In this document: positions 33,747 through 42,888 of the stretch, piece after piece
Numbering within the stretch: position 1 is the stretch's first letter
Layout of the letters: each line of letters starts with the position of its first letter
Source: Synechococcus sp. BIOS-U3-1
GTDB taxonomy: Bacteria; Cyanobacteriota; Cyanobacteriia; PCC-6307; Cyanobiaceae
DNA: 64,000 nucleotides
Assembly: GCF_014279975.1 (NCBI RefSeq)
Contig: NZ_CP047936.1
Location: 620,001 to 684,000 of the forward strand
Direction: 5' to 3'
The notes under the pieces: model-generated
What the model was told of the DNA's origin: nothing
The model's input: only the letters and a program-made list of their open reading frames with translations
Database searches by the model: none
Translations under genes and position numbers: made by a program

Positions 33747-35561
33747 ATGACCGACGCCCCCGTCTCACGGATCCGTAATTTCTGCATCATTGCCCACATC
33801 GACCATGGCAAGTCGACGCTGGCCGACCGTTTGTTGCAAGACACGGGCACGGTGGCTAACCGGGATATGCAGGAGCAGTTCCTGGACAATATGGATCTTG
33901 AGCGTGAGCGCGGTATCACGATCAAGCTGCAGGCGGCGCGGATGAATTACACCGCCGCTGATGGTGAGACCTACACCCTCAACCTGATCGATACCCCAGG
34001 CCACGTGGACTTTTCCTACGAGGTGAGCCGCAGCCTGCAGGCCTGTGAGGGAGCGCTGCTGGTGGTGGATGCCAGCCAGGGCGTGGAAGCCCAGACGCTG
34101 GCCAACGTGTACCTGGCCCTGGAGAACGATCTAGAAATCATTCCAGTGCTGAACAAGATTGATCTGCCGGGGGCGGATCCTGATCGCATCAAGGAAGAAA
34201 TCGAAGCGATTATTGGGCTCGATTGCAGCAACGCGATTCCTTGTTCAGCCAAGACAGGACTTGGTGTGCCTGAGATTCTTCAGGAGGTGGTGGACAAGGT
34301 GCCTGCGCCTGCCAATGCGGTGGATGAACCCACCAGGGCTTTGATTTTTGATTCCTATTACGACCCCTACCGGGGAGTGATTGTGTATTTCCGGGTGATG
34401 AGCGGCCGGATCAATTGCAAAGACAAGGTCCTGCTGATGGAAAGCAAGAAGGTCTACGAGCTCGATGAAGTGGGTGTGATGGCGCCCGACCAGCGCAAGG
34501 TGGATGAGCTGCATGCCGGTGAGGTTGGGTATCTGGCTGCGTCGATCAAGGCCGTGGCTGATGCGCGGGTGGGTGACACCATCACCTTGCTCAATGCACC
34601 TGCTGAAGAGGCGTTGCCCGGTTACACCGAAGCCAAGCCGATGGTGTTCTGTGGTTTGTTTCCCACGGAGGCGGATCAGTACCCCGACCTGCGTGAAGCA
34701 CTCCACAAGTTGCAGCTCTCTGACGCTGCGCTGAAGTTTGAACCTGAAACCAGCAGCGCCATGGGTTTCGGCTTCCGCTGCGGCTTCCTCGGTTTGCTGC
34801 ACATGGAAATTGTGCAGGAGCGGCTGGAGCGCGAATACGACCTTGATCTGATTGTCACCGCACCGTCGGTGATTTACCAGGTGAACATGATTGATGGCAG
34901 CGAGGAGATGGTGGACAACCCCGCCACACTTCCGGATCCGCAGAAACGTGAATCGATCGAAGAGCCTTACGTGCGCATGGAGATCTATGCGCCTAATGAG
35001 TACAACGGTGCGCTGATGGGCCTTTGCCAGGAGCGTCGCGGTGAGTACATCGATATGAAGTACATCACCACTGACCGGGTGACGTTGATCTATGAACTAC
35101 CGCTGGCTGAAGTGGTGACTGACTTCTTCGATCAGATGAAGACCCGCACCCAGGGCTATGCCTCGATGGAATACCACCTGATCGGTTATCGCAAAAATGA
35201 ACTGGTGCGCCTTGATGTGTTGATTAACGGCGAACGGGCTGACCCGCTCACCACGATCGTGCACCGTGATAAGGCCTACAACGTGGGCAAGGGTCTGGTG
35301 GAAAAGCTCAAGGAGCTGATTCCTCGCCAGCAATTCAAGATTCCGCTGCAGGCTTCCATCGGTAGTCGCATCATTGCCTCCACAAGTATCAGTGCCATGC
35401 GTAAAGACGTGTTGGCCAAGTGTTATGGCGGTGATATCTCGCGGAAGAAGAAACTGTTGAAGAAACAGGCCAAAGGTAAGAAACGCATGAAGGCGATGGG
35501 CAAGGTCGATGTGCCGCAGGAAGCCTTTATGGCGGTGTTGAAGTTGAATGAATCGAAGTGA
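33747..35561 (+). CDS. lepA: Elongation factor 4 (back-translocating GTPase)
   Basis: Ribosome-associated translational GTPase. 604 residues from ATG 33747 ([28 protein letters not shown]); the open frame extends upstream to a TTG at 33714, which lacks conservation. G1 [10 protein letters not shown]3 DTPGHVDF, G4 NKIDLPGA are intact. The family C-terminal domain ends [25 protein letters not shown]. It is a housekeeping gene that now separates two pilin clusters. Confidence 0.98.
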   Translation: MTDAPVSRIRNFCIIAHIDHGKSTLADRLLQDTGTVANRDMQEQFLDNMDLERERGITIKLQAARMNYTAADGETYTLNLIDTPGHVDFSYEVSRSLQACEGALLVVDASQGVEAQTLANVYLALENDLEIIPVLNKIDLPGADPDRIKEEIEAIIGLDCSNAIPCSAKTGLGVPEILQEVVDKVPAPANAVDEPTRALIFDSYYDPYRGVIVYFRVMSGRINCKDKVLLMESKKVYELDEVGVMAPDQRKVDELHAGEVGYLAASIKAVADARVGDTITLLNAPAEEALPGYTEAKPMVFCGLFPTEADQYPDLREALHKLQLSDAALKFEPETSSAMGFGFRCGFLGLLHMEIVQERLEREYDLDLIVTAPSVIYQVNMIDGSEEMVDNPATLPDPQKRESIEEPYVRMEIYAPNEYNGALMGLCQERRGEYIDMKYITTDRVTLIYELPLAEVVTDFFDQMKTRTQGYASMEYHLIGYRKNELVRLDVLINGERADPLTTIVHRDKAYNVGKGLVEKLKELIPRQQFKIPLQASIGSRIIASTSISAMRKDVLAKCYGGDISRKKKLLKKQAKGKKRMKAMGKVDVPQEAFMAVLKLNESK

Positions 35562-35752
35562 TTGTGACTGGCTGTTTGTGTATTTTGTTTTTATCGGGTT
35601 TTTGTAATTGCTGAATAGTGTTGTTGTATTAGTCTCAACTACTGTAGATATTCATTTGCAATCTTTTCAAGGTTTCTTTTCTCTTTTTTTGAAAATTTGG
35701 ACGTTTTGGTGGCTCGAAGGCTTGCATTAAAAACTGCCGCAGGGGCGTGTCT

Positions 35753-36280
35753 CTAGTAATTTGGGTGACTGCCCCAGCCATTATGGTTGTTGGCGTCATA
35801 AAGCCAGCTGCTTGGATCAGACGCTAAGTATTTTTCTTTAGACCAAAGATCTTGAGGCTTGCAAGCAGAGGTTCTGGTGTTAGTGCCATAAACCCCCCAT
35901 CTATCATTTTGAGGACATTGATGTCCTGAATATTTTGTGGGAGGTTCAAAAAGAAAGCTGCGACCACCGCTGCCACCATCGTTAATTTCAGGGGCAATCC
36001 GAAAGCTGCGCGAAGCCATGGATTGAAATCTTCCGTCCCCTGCATTACAGTTAATCTTGTAGACACTGTCTATTGGATCTGTGACTGAGCAGCCTGAAGG
36101 GATATCAGGCAGAGACTGTTCGGCTTCCGCTTTTCCTGCAAAAGTAACAGCAAGTGCTTCGGCTTGAGTAAACATCTGAGCGCGCTTTTGTGCTTCCAGT
36201 GGAGCAAGGGACATTTGAACTATCGAGGGGGCCGCAGCCCCCGCAATGGTTAATCCAACGATTGCTGAGATTATGTTCAT
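35753..36280 (-). CDS. Pilin-like protein without leader peptide
   Basis: 175 residues. ATG 36280 lies 3 bp after the stop of the upstream pilin. The N-terminus MNIISAIVGLTIAGAAAPSI resembles the hydrophobic pilin helix including the Pro, but there is no charged leader and no Glu5. The head is secreted-looking with Cys residues (GCSVTD, KINCNAG, GHQCPQ, SACKPQ) and many aromatic residues near the C-terminus. It is probably a partner of the upstream pilin; this is inference from position and hydropathy. Confidence 0.68.
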   Translation of the reverse strand: MNIISAIVGLTIAGAAAPSIVQMSLAPLEAQKRAQMFTQAEALAVTFAGKAEAEQSLPDIPSGCSVTDPIDSVYKINCNAGDGRFQSMASRSFRIAPEINDGGSGGRSFLFEPPTKYSGHQCPQNDRWGVYGTNTRTSACKPQDLWSKEKYLASDPSSWLYDANNHNGWGSHPNY

Positions 36281-36283
36281 GGG

Positions 36284-36691
36284 TCAAGGTTTGGTAACGT
36301 TTTCGGCAACTTGGCTCACTCCGTCTATTAGTGTTACCTTCCAGTCTTGTTCGCCACCTGTGAAGGCGAAAGCTGCAGACAATCCACAAGTGATATCTTT
36401 AGCGTCTGTTATCTTTACGTCGCCTGTGTAATCGGCTGTTGCAACATCTCCGTCCGTAGAATCAGTGCCAATTAAAGCAATAGAGCAAGTCTTAGCGGTA
36501 TTGATTGCTGTAGTGCGTGCGGCGGATGACTTGGCTGTGCTTTGAGCTTTTGTTAATTGAGGCAGGGCTACTGCAGATAATGTTCCAACAATGGCAACGC
36601 CAATCATTAGTTCGATCATTGTGAAGCCGTTTGGCTTTTTGTTCTTCGACTTGATGTTTTCCCGGCTGAGAAGTTGTTTGAAGGAGTTCAT
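36284..36691 (-). CDS. pilE: Type IV pilin
   Basis: 135 residues from ATG 36691. Leader MNSFKQLLSRENIKSKNKKPNG, then FTMIELMIGVAIVGTLSAVALPQL with Glu5. Short head with two Cys (KTCSIAL, ITCGLSA). It is divergent from a histidine kinase gene, and a perfect 16-bp palindrome lies in the shared promoter region. The symbol is given by analogy with pilin-like genes of marine Synechococcus and is tentative. Confidence 0.85.
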   Translation of the reverse strand: MNSFKQLLSRENIKSKNKKPNGFTMIELMIGVAIVGTLSAVALPQLTKAQSTAKSSAARTTAINTAKTCSIALIGTDSTDGDVATADYTGDVKITDAKDITCGLSAAFAFTGGEQDWKVTLIDGVSQVAENVTKP

Positions 36692-36790
36692 GGTTATCGA
36701 ATTTTGAAGGTTTTGTCGGCACCTGTGGTGCTCACTCATTCACCATCTCCTGTTTTCATGGCCGCTGGAGGAAAGAACGGCTAAAGCTCT

Positions 36791-36806
36791 CTAAGAACGT
36801 TCTTAG
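36791..36806. promoter_or_regulatory. Perfect 16-bp palindrome, likely operator
   Basis: CTAAGAACGTTCTTAG, fully self-complementary, lies 100 bp upstream of the pilin start and 16 bp upstream of the kinase start. Its position between divergent genes and its perfect symmetry suggest a binding site for a dimeric regulator. No second copy was noticed in the window. Confidence 0.5.
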
Positions 36807-36821
36807 GGTCTTTCTCAGACG

Positions 36822-38135
36822 GTGAAACACCAGCGACTGCTTTCCTTGCAGATGTGGGTGCAGTCCACATCAGTGTTCAGTGTGATCGCCGGTTACATCG
36901 TGTTGTTGATGCTCTATGGCGCTCTGGCCGATCAGCAACGCAAGCAGGGCCACCAGCAGCTTGTTGCTGCATTGACGCAAAGCATTGAGACAGCAGGCTC
37001 ACAGCCCTCTTCACTGCCGTTGCCTGGCATGGGCGTGCAGGCCTCATTGTTGCCCTCAAGTCCGAACCTGTTGCCTCAATTACAAGCAGGCACATCAGAT
37101 CAGCACTGGCTGGTGAGCCGAACACGCTTAACGCTGCCGTCCGGAGAACTCCGAAACCTTCAGGTCCGCCAGAACGTGTCGGCATCGATCAAGCAGCAGC
37201 GTTTCAATCAACTTTTGCTCGTGGGCGCTGCAGGTGTCTCGATTCTGTTCACATCACTGTTGCTGAGGCTGGTGTTGCGCCGTGGGCTGCTGCAGCCTCT
37301 GCAAGATCTCGATCAGCATTTGCAGTCTCTTGAAGCCGGCAATCTGGGCGCAATTCTTGTTGATCCTGAACTGCAGCCCAGGGAATTGCGTTCGATTGCA
37401 GAGTCTTTCAACAGCCTTCAACTGCGTTTGGCAGAGGCCTGGCAGCGGGAGCGCGCCTTTGCGAACTCCGTTTCCCATGAATTGCGGACACCGATCACCG
37501 TGATCGTTGGGCATGCCCAGCGACTGCGGCGGCAGAACCTTCCTCCAGCGGCTGAGCGCTCAGCAGCCTCCATCCGCTTAGAGGCCAAGCGGATGGATCA
37601 GCTGCTCAGGGTGCTTCGTGATCTGGCTCGCAGTGATTCAGCGCGGCTGCAGCTTCAGCTGATGCCTGTGGATCCCGATCAGCAGCTGCTGTTGGCCTAT
37701 GAACGGGTGCTGCCGATGGCAATAGATCGACTGATCATTCCTCAACCCTCAGGCAAACCCCATCCGATGCTGTGTGGCGATCGTGTGCGTCTGCAGGAGT
37801 GCCTGGATGTGCTGCTGGAGAACGCCTTGATCTACAGCAAGGGGGCTGTGCAGATGACATCCGAGCGGGTCGGCGATCAGATGGTGTTGCACGTGATCGA
37901 TCAGGGGCCAGGTATCGCCATTGATGAACGTGAGCTTGTTGTGCAACGTTTCAAGCGGGGCTCCACATCCGCTGGCACCCGAGGATCCGGGATCGGCCTT
38001 GCACTTGCCGATCAGCTGATGCGTGCGATGCAGGGAGCTCTGGTGATTGCTGATGCAGATGGGGGCGGTGCCGATCTGCAGCTTCGTTTCAAGCTTTGGT
38101 CAGATCAGGATCAGCAGCCGGACAGCGAGCGATGA
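36822..38135 (+). CDS. Sensor histidine kinase
   Basis: 437 residues, GTG start 36822. Membrane helix about residues 14-35, periplasmic region about 36-128, second helix about 130-150, HAMP about 150-205, H-box SVSHELRTP with phospho-acceptor H219, N-box ENALIYS and G-box DQGPGIAID. It is divergent from the pilin pair and convergent with an OmpR-type regulator whose gene overlaps its 3' end by 47 bp, so the two probably form one two-component system. Its location among pilin genes suggests control of pilus or competence. Confidence 0.92.
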   Translation: MKHQRLLSLQMWVQSTSVFSVIAGYIVLLMLYGALADQQRKQGHQQLVAALTQSIETAGSQPSSLPLPGMGVQASLLPSSPNLLPQLQAGTSDQHWLVSRTRLTLPSGELRNLQVRQNVSASIKQQRFNQLLLVGAAGVSILFTSLLLRLVLRRGLLQPLQDLDQHLQSLEAGNLGAILVDPELQPRELRSIAESFNSLQLRLAEAWQRERAFANSVSHELRTPITVIVGHAQRLRRQNLPPAAERSAASIRLEAKRMDQLLRVLRDLARSDSARLQLQLMPVDPDQQLLLAYERVLPMAIDRLIIPQPSGKPHPMLCGDRVRLQECLDVLLENALIYSKGAVQMTSERVGDQMVLHVIDQGPGIAIDERELVVQRFKRGSTSAGTRGSGIGLALADQLMRAMQGALVIADADGGGADLQLRFKLWSDQDQQPDSER

Positions 38136-38862
38136 ACCCCACTCCGCGCACGGTCTGCAACAAAGCAGGTTGATCGGGCCTCTCGATCTTGCGCCGCAAG
38201 TAGCCCACATAGACATCCAGGGTGTTTGGGTCACCCACGAAAGGTGCTCCCCAAACGGATTCCAGGATTTGCTGGCGAACTTGGACTACCTCCTTGTTCT
38301 TCACCAGGTAGGCGAGCAGATCGAATTCCCGCCGCGAGAGAGACAACGCATGATCTCCTCGTTTGACCTGTCGTTCGATCAGGTCAATGTGCAGATCTCC
38401 AAGGCTGAGGCTGTCTTTGCTGCGTTCGGAGCTGGCGTATTGGCCTCGGCGTAAGCCCGCACGCACGCGAGCGTGTAATTCTTTCAGCTCGAAGGGTTTG
38501 GTGAGGTAATCGTCCACACCGAGATCCAGCGCATGGACCCGATCGTCCACGTCATCATTGGCGGTGAGCATCAGCACTGGTGTGGTGTCGTTGCTGCTGC
38601 GCAGACGCCGGCAGATCTCAGTTCCATCAAAATCAGGCAGGTTCCAATCGAGTACGACCAGATCAAATCGTTCCTGCCTCAGCATCAGCAGGGCATCACT
38701 GCCGCAAGCAGCACTGCTGCATTTCAACCCCTGCTGACTGAGCTCATCCCTTAGCAGCAAGAGCAGTTCGGGATCGTCATCAACGACCAGCAATCTGCTG
38801 TTGTTGGCTTCCACCGCGGAACTGCACATCCCAGCTACACCCTTACCAAGTGTCTGCATCAT
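38089..38862 (-). CDS. OmpR-family response regulator
   Basis: 257 residues from ATG 38862 (ATG 38859 is next; the upstream frame is open but not conserved). Receiver domain with acidic pocket VVDDD and phospho-acceptor D72 in VVLDWNLPD, Thr in LMLTAND, Lys in LTKPF. C-terminal winged-helix effector with SRREFDLLAYLVKN and VYVGYLRRKIE. It overlaps the kinase gene tail to tail by 47 bp and is divergent from the minor-pilin operon 67 bp away, so it could regulate that operon directly. Confidence 0.93.
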   Translation of the reverse strand: MMQTLGKGVAGMCSSAVEANNSRLLVVDDDPELLLLLRDELSQQGLKCSSAACGSDALLMLRQERFDLVVLDWNLPDFDGTEICRRLRSSNDTTPVLMLTANDDVDDRVHALDLGVDDYLTKPFELKELHARVRAGLRRGQYASSERSKDSLSLGDLHIDLIERQVKRGDHALSLSRREFDLLAYLVKNKEVVQVRQQILESVWGAPFVGDPNTLDVYVGYLRRKIERPDQPALLQTVRGVGFIARCPAADPDLTKA

Positions 38863-38929
38863 TTCTGGATCATCCGGAATCCACATCACCCATTCGGGGG
38901 AATGCTTTGCGCAGTGGTGAAGCTTTGCT

Positions 38930-39442
38930 GTGTGGTTACCGAAATTTCGCCAGTCGCTTGTTGCCAAAACGAAGCCGCGAGCGACAGGTTTTGTTCTTCC
39001 CTGCGCACTGTCCGCTTCCGCCGTGTTGCTGCTGGGTAGCGCCTCGATTCATACGCTCAGCTTGAAAGGGCGTCTGCGCTTGCAGGCTGCCATGGAGCGA
39101 GACCAAGCAGCAGATCAGTTGCGCTCAGCGGCCCAGGCGTTCACGACCATGGCTAGTGGTGCGCAGGCCTGTCTGCTGCTTTGGCCGTCTGTTGATTGGA
39201 CCTTCCGCAAGAAAAGCTGCTTCGGCGCTGAGCCCAAATCACTGTGGGAAGGCAGCGTGGCTGATCAGCAATGGCAGCTGCTGTCATGGCAACCCAGTCC
39301 TGGATCGGGTGATTTGCGCTTGGCATTGGCGGATGGTCGCCGTGCCCATTTCAGGTTGAAGCTTGCCCCGAATGGGTCTCAGGTCCTGGGCATCAGTGCT
39401 GTGCAGTTGATCGGGCGTGATGGATCGGAGTCCTCGTCATGA
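38930..39442 (+). CDS. GspK/PilX-like minor pseudopilin
   Basis: 170 residues, GTG start 38930. Leader MWLPKFRQSLVAKTKPRATG, then FVLPCALSASAVLLLGSASI: a prepilin-like cleavage Gly and helix but no Glu5, the usual state of GspK/PilX. First gene of a four-gene plus-strand cluster of pseudopilins joined by 4-base overlaps. It probably forms part of the pilus tip or priming complex. Confidence 0.75.
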   Translation: MWLPKFRQSLVAKTKPRATGFVLPCALSASAVLLLGSASIHTLSLKGRLRLQAAMERDQAADQLRSAAQAFTTMASGAQACLLLWPSVDWTFRKKSCFGAEPKSLWEGSVADQQWQLLSWQPSPGSGDLRLALADGRRAHFRLKLAPNGSQVLGISAVQLIGRDGSESSS

Positions 39443-39852
39443 GCCTGCCGGAGCTGCTGATTGCATCGCTTTTGCTGGCTTCCAGCAGTGGTGCTGCCCT
39501 TGGGGTGTGGAGCCAGGCGATGGCGACCTGGCAGCAGAGCAGCGAGCTGCAGAAGCAAGCCGATCAGCTGGAACTGTTGCAGCTCGCCAGCCATCGCTGG
39601 CTCACTCTTCGTGGCTCTGAGCACGATCTGGTGATCTCTGGTTCTGATCGATGCGTTCTGGATGTTGAGGCTGTTGATGTTGCCTCGGATCGGGATTTAC
39701 CAATGCCTCCGGGCATGACGCGGCAATGGGTTGTGGATCCTGAGCGACTGGGCATCTGGCAGGAGCTGTCTGCGCTGAACGTCAACGGTGAGGTGCTCTT
39801 GCAGCGTCGACAGTTGGTCAGTCCAGCGGCCTACGGGCTTTGCGAGTCATGA
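39439..39852 (+). CDS. Leaderless minor pseudopilin
   Basis: 137 residues. ATG 39439 overlaps the previous stop (ATGA). The protein begins MSLPELLIASLLLASSSGAA, so the initiator Met sits where the first mature residue of a pilin would be and Glu is residue 5; there is no leader and no earlier start codon before an in-frame stop. The head carries two Cys. Second gene of the minor-pilin operon. Confidence 0.72.
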   Translation: MSLPELLIASLLLASSSGAALGVWSQAMATWQQSSELQKQADQLELLQLASHRWLTLRGSEHDLVISGSDRCVLDVEAVDVASDRDLPMPPGMTRQWVVDPERLGIWQELSALNVNGEVLLQRRQLVSPAAYGLCES

Positions 39853-40388
39853 GACGTGCGAGCGCAGGGTTCAGCCTCGTGGAGCTGACGGTCACTGTCG
39901 CTGTGATGGGGATCATCGCCTCAATGGCTTCGCCCAATACAGCTGCTGATCGTGATCGGTTGCAGCTGGATGCAGCAGCCCGGCGCTTGCAGCTCGGCCT
40001 GGAACGAGCCCGCTTGATCGCGAGACGTGCGCAGCAGGCCTGCGGGTTGAGCCTGGGCAGTGATGCTTGGGTGGAGCCTGAGCAGCGTGCATTGCCGGGT
40101 GAGTTGGCTCCCTGCTCAGGGATTGACTTGGCATTGCAAGAGGACTCTGAGCAAGGGCCGATTCAGGTGCACACCAACCTGCCGGATGTGATCCGCGTGT
40201 CGGCCAATGGCTTGCTGTTGGATGGAGGCACCACCGTGCTCAGCCATGCCCGGCTCGATCGAAGTCGCTGTTTTGTTGTGAGTTTGCCGTTGGGTGTGAG
40301 CAGGGTTGGTGTTTATCCGGCAGGCCCTCCTGAGCTGGGTGAAGCACCTCGCAGCACTCTCTGCCGACCCATGGCTCAGGAGGATTGA
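39849..40388 (+). CDS. GspH/FimT-like minor pseudopilin
   Basis: 179 residues from ATG 39849, overlapping the previous stop as ATGA. Very short leader MRRASAG, then FSLVELTVTVAVMGIIASMASP with Glu5. The helix continues DAAARRLQLGLERARLIARRAQQ, as in GspH/FimT. Third gene of the minor-pilin operon. Confidence 0.86.
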   Translation: MRRASAGFSLVELTVTVAVMGIIASMASPNTAADRDRLQLDAAARRLQLGLERARLIARRAQQACGLSLGSDAWVEPEQRALPGELAPCSGIDLALQEDSEQGPIQVHTNLPDVIRVSANGLLLDGGTTVLSHARLDRSRCFVVSLPLGVSRVGVYPAGPPELGEAPRSTLCRPMAQED

Positions 40389-40392
40389 GGTG

Positions 40393-40992
40393 ATGCGAAG
40401 ACGGTGCAAAGCCGAAGGCTCGCGCGGATTCACGCTGTTGGAGCTATCGCTGGCTCTCAGTTTGGGCACCCTGTTGTTTGCACTGATGCTGCGGTTGATC
40501 GGCGCTGATCTGCAGTTGGGCAGGGCGATGGCCGTGCGCCTGAGTGAAACGTCTCGCCAGCGTCGCAGTCTGGAGCTGATTCGCGAAGAACTGGCATTGG
40601 CCCATGGCTGGCAAGTGAATCCACCGGTCTCCACGCGTTGGCCTTGCCGAATGAGTGGTCGTCGTCCGGTGCTGGCTATTGCCACTGTGGCTGACGATGA
40701 ACTGGCGCGTGGTGAGGGTGCGATCGTCTACTCGGTTGGTTCTGTACCTGATGTGATCTGGCGCGGTCAGGTCTTGATGCGTTGTGGCCCGGCCTACAGC
40801 CTGGATGGCGTTCCTAACCTGCGGGGTGCTTTCCAGAACCGAGTCCTGCTGGATGCTCTTCCCAGCGACATCGGATCAGGATTCACGGCACAGCCCCACC
40901 CGCAATGGCCTGTGCTTGAGCTGGAGATCCAACAGCAGTTGCCGTCTGGTTCCGGTGAACAGCAATTACTGCGCAGTCGGTTGGCGGCCTGA
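40393..40992 (+). CDS. GspJ/PilW-like minor pseudopilin
   Basis: 199 residues from ATG 40393, preceded by a strong AGGAGG at 40377-40382. Leader MRRRCKAEGSRG, then FTLLELSLALSLGTLLFALM with Glu5; the helix continues into SETSRQRRSLELIREEL. The head region has two Cys (RWPCRMSG, LMRCGPAY). Fourth and last gene of the minor-pilin operon. Confidence 0.85.
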   Translation: MRRRCKAEGSRGFTLLELSLALSLGTLLFALMLRLIGADLQLGRAMAVRLSETSRQRRSLELIREELALAHGWQVNPPVSTRWPCRMSGRRPVLAIATVADDELARGEGAIVYSVGSVPDVIWRGQVLMRCGPAYSLDGVPNLRGAFQNRVLLDALPSDIGSGFTAQPHPQWPVLELEIQQQLPSGSGEQQLLRSRLAA

Positions 40993-41045
40993 GGCATGGA
41001 TCAGTGCTGATTCTGAATAGATGACTTTGCTGAAGACTCTGATCC

Positions 41046-41414
41046 TTAGAAGGTGCGTGTCTCCTGCTCCGGAAGCGCATCCTCCGCTTCATTGAGCAGG
41101 TAGTAGGCCAGCACCGCCATGCAGGCGATGGCTAGGAAGAGGTGATCCACCCAGCCGTACTCCACGCCCATTCCCATGGCAGTGATCTTGCTGTTCACCA
41201 CCACCAGCACTACGGCAAAGCTCGCCAGCAGCAGGGCGGGTAGCCGTTGAATTTGCCGGCGTTGACGCCACATGCTGAACAGAGGAGGCACCAACACCAC
41301 TGTCGACACCCCGTGCAGAAGTCGCATGCTCAGATCGCTATGCAGATGTGGAGTGATTGACGCCCAGAGGTTGGCCGGCACCAGCAGCGAGATCAGGATC
41401 AGGTAGGGAATCAA
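41046..41414 (-). CDS. Small four-helix membrane protein
   Basis: 122 residues, taken from TTG 41414, which shares bases with the upstream kinase stop (TTGA); the frame extends to a TTG at 41444. Four hydrophobic segments: LIPYLILISLLVPANLW, RLLHGVSTVVLVPPLF, LPALLLASFAVVLVVV, and HLFLAIACMAVLAYYLL, then an acidic tail. Family not recognised. Coupling to the kinase gene suggests a sensory or accessory role. Confidence 0.68.
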   Translation of the reverse strand: MIPYLILISLLVPANLWASITPHLHSDLSMRLLHGVSTVVLVPPLFSMWRQRRQIQRLPALLLASFAVVLVVVNSKITAMGMGVEYGWVDHLFLAIACMAVLAYYLLNEAEDALPEQETRTF

Positions 41415-42823
41415 GGGGCTCGCCTCAATTGAATGGCAAAGCAACTGCCCATGCCGGGTTCGCTTCTCAACTTGATGCTGCCACCCATCGCCTCCAGCAA
41501 CAGTTTCACAACGGATAATCCAACGCCACTGCCGCTTTGCCCTGTGGTGTTGGCACCGCGGTGGAAGCGATCGAAGACGTAGGCCTGGTCTTGAAAGGGA
41601 ATGCCGATGCCTCGATCTTCCACCTCAAGCACCAAGCTGTTGATGTCCGATCGCAGGCGCAGCTGGATGGGCTGCTCAGGCGGTGAGTACTTGTGAGCGT
41701 TTTCGATCAGGTTGAGCAACACCTGCCGCAGCCTGGCGGCATCGCCGAGGGCTGTAGTGGAGCTGCCTTCTGCAGGTAGCTCCAGGGTGAGTTGACGATC
41801 CAGGGCCGCTCCCTGGGCACGAACCACTTCATCCAACAGAGGATGCAGATCTACCGGTTCCTGTTTGACCTGCAATCGCCCGGAATCGCTGCGGGAGAGG
41901 TCGAGCAGGTCATTGAGCAGCTGCTGCATGCCGATGGTTTCCTCTTCGGCGTCATGAAGACGCTGAATTAGTTGTGCATTCAGCTCTGGTGCTTTGCGGA
42001 TCACGCGTTTGAGAGATCCCGAGACCAGGGTCAGCGGCGCTTGTAATTCATGACTCACCGCGCTCACGAACTGACGTTGTTGGCTCCAGGATTGAGCTAG
42101 TCGCTCGGTGAGGGCGTTGTAGGTGCGGGTCAGCTGGCTGAGTTCTTCTGGACCCCTCGGCACCGGTAAAGCAGCGGTCTGCAGGCCTTCAGCAGTGAGC
42201 TCGGCGCTGCGGCTGCTCAGCTCTTGCAACGGTCTGGTGATCCGCTTCACCAACAGGCTGACCAGTAGTAATGAGGCGCTGAGGGAGCTGCCCCAGATCA
42301 GGATCATCCAAGCTAGAAATTCGCTTTGGGCCGAGCCCAGGCCGGAGATCTCTGTGCTGCTCCAGAGAAGATCACCAGACTGCAGACGGCGGTCTAACAG
42401 GGTGAGGTACTCGCGCTCTTGCAGAACGATCAGATTGGATTGGCCTTGCTTCCGTAGGGGGTTTGCCGCAACGGCGGCCTGCAGCAGAGCTACTGGGATG
42501 GGGTGATGGCCCCTTCGCGGTGTGATCACCTGGCCGTTGGGCTGTTCCAGCCACAGATTGGTGCGCACGCTGGAGTGATCCTGCAGGTCTTGCACGATCA
42601 ACGCTGTGCCCTGATCGCCTTGGCTCTCCAGACGAACAGCGAGTGATGCCGATGCGGCAAGCAACTCATCTTCACCCACACGTAGCCGGCTGCGTTCGCT
42701 CAGTAACAGCCCCGTACTGGTGGCACCGGTGAAGCCCAGCAGCACTGCGGCGTAGGTGGCAAGTTGCAGCTGGCCGAGCATGGTGCCCGTCAGGCGAGAG
42801 CGCCAGTGGCCGGAACGGTTCAT
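41411..42823 (-). CDS. Sensor histidine kinase (HAMP-HisKA-HATPase)
   Basis: 470 residues from ATG 42823 (AGGA upstream; GTG 42877 is also in frame). Helix about residues 13-40, periplasmic domain to about 160, second helix about 165-195, HAMP, then H-box SAVSHELQAPL with H258. The usual HELRTPL reads HELQAPL. N-box NLIENAHKYS, G1 VEDRGIGIP and G2 GQSGSGVGLSVVKLLLEAMGG are present. No response regulator is adjacent. The stop is shared with the small membrane protein gene (TTGA). Confidence 0.9.
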   Translation of the reverse strand: MNRSGHWRSRLTGTMLGQLQLATYAAVLLGFTGATSTGLLLSERSRLRVGEDELLAASASLAVRLESQGDQGTALIVQDLQDHSSVRTNLWLEQPNGQVITPRRGHHPIPVALLQAAVAANPLRKQGQSNLIVLQEREYLTLLDRRLQSGDLLWSSTEISGLGSAQSEFLAWMILIWGSSLSASLLLVSLLVKRITRPLQELSSRSAELTAEGLQTAALPVPRGPEELSQLTRTYNALTERLAQSWSQQRQFVSAVSHELQAPLTLVSGSLKRVIRKAPELNAQLIQRLHDAEEETIGMQQLLNDLLDLSRSDSGRLQVKQEPVDLHPLLDEVVRAQGAALDRQLTLELPAEGSSTTALGDAARLRQVLLNLIENAHKYSPPEQPIQLRLRSDINSLVLEVEDRGIGIPFQDQAYVFDRFHRGANTTGQSGSGVGLSVVKLLLEAMGGSIKLRSEPGMGSCFAIQLRRAP

Positions 42824-42888
42824 GCTCCAATCCTGCTCTCGGTTGGATAGTCGGGCAAGAATGCGCTTGATCAACACTGCGCTCCTCT

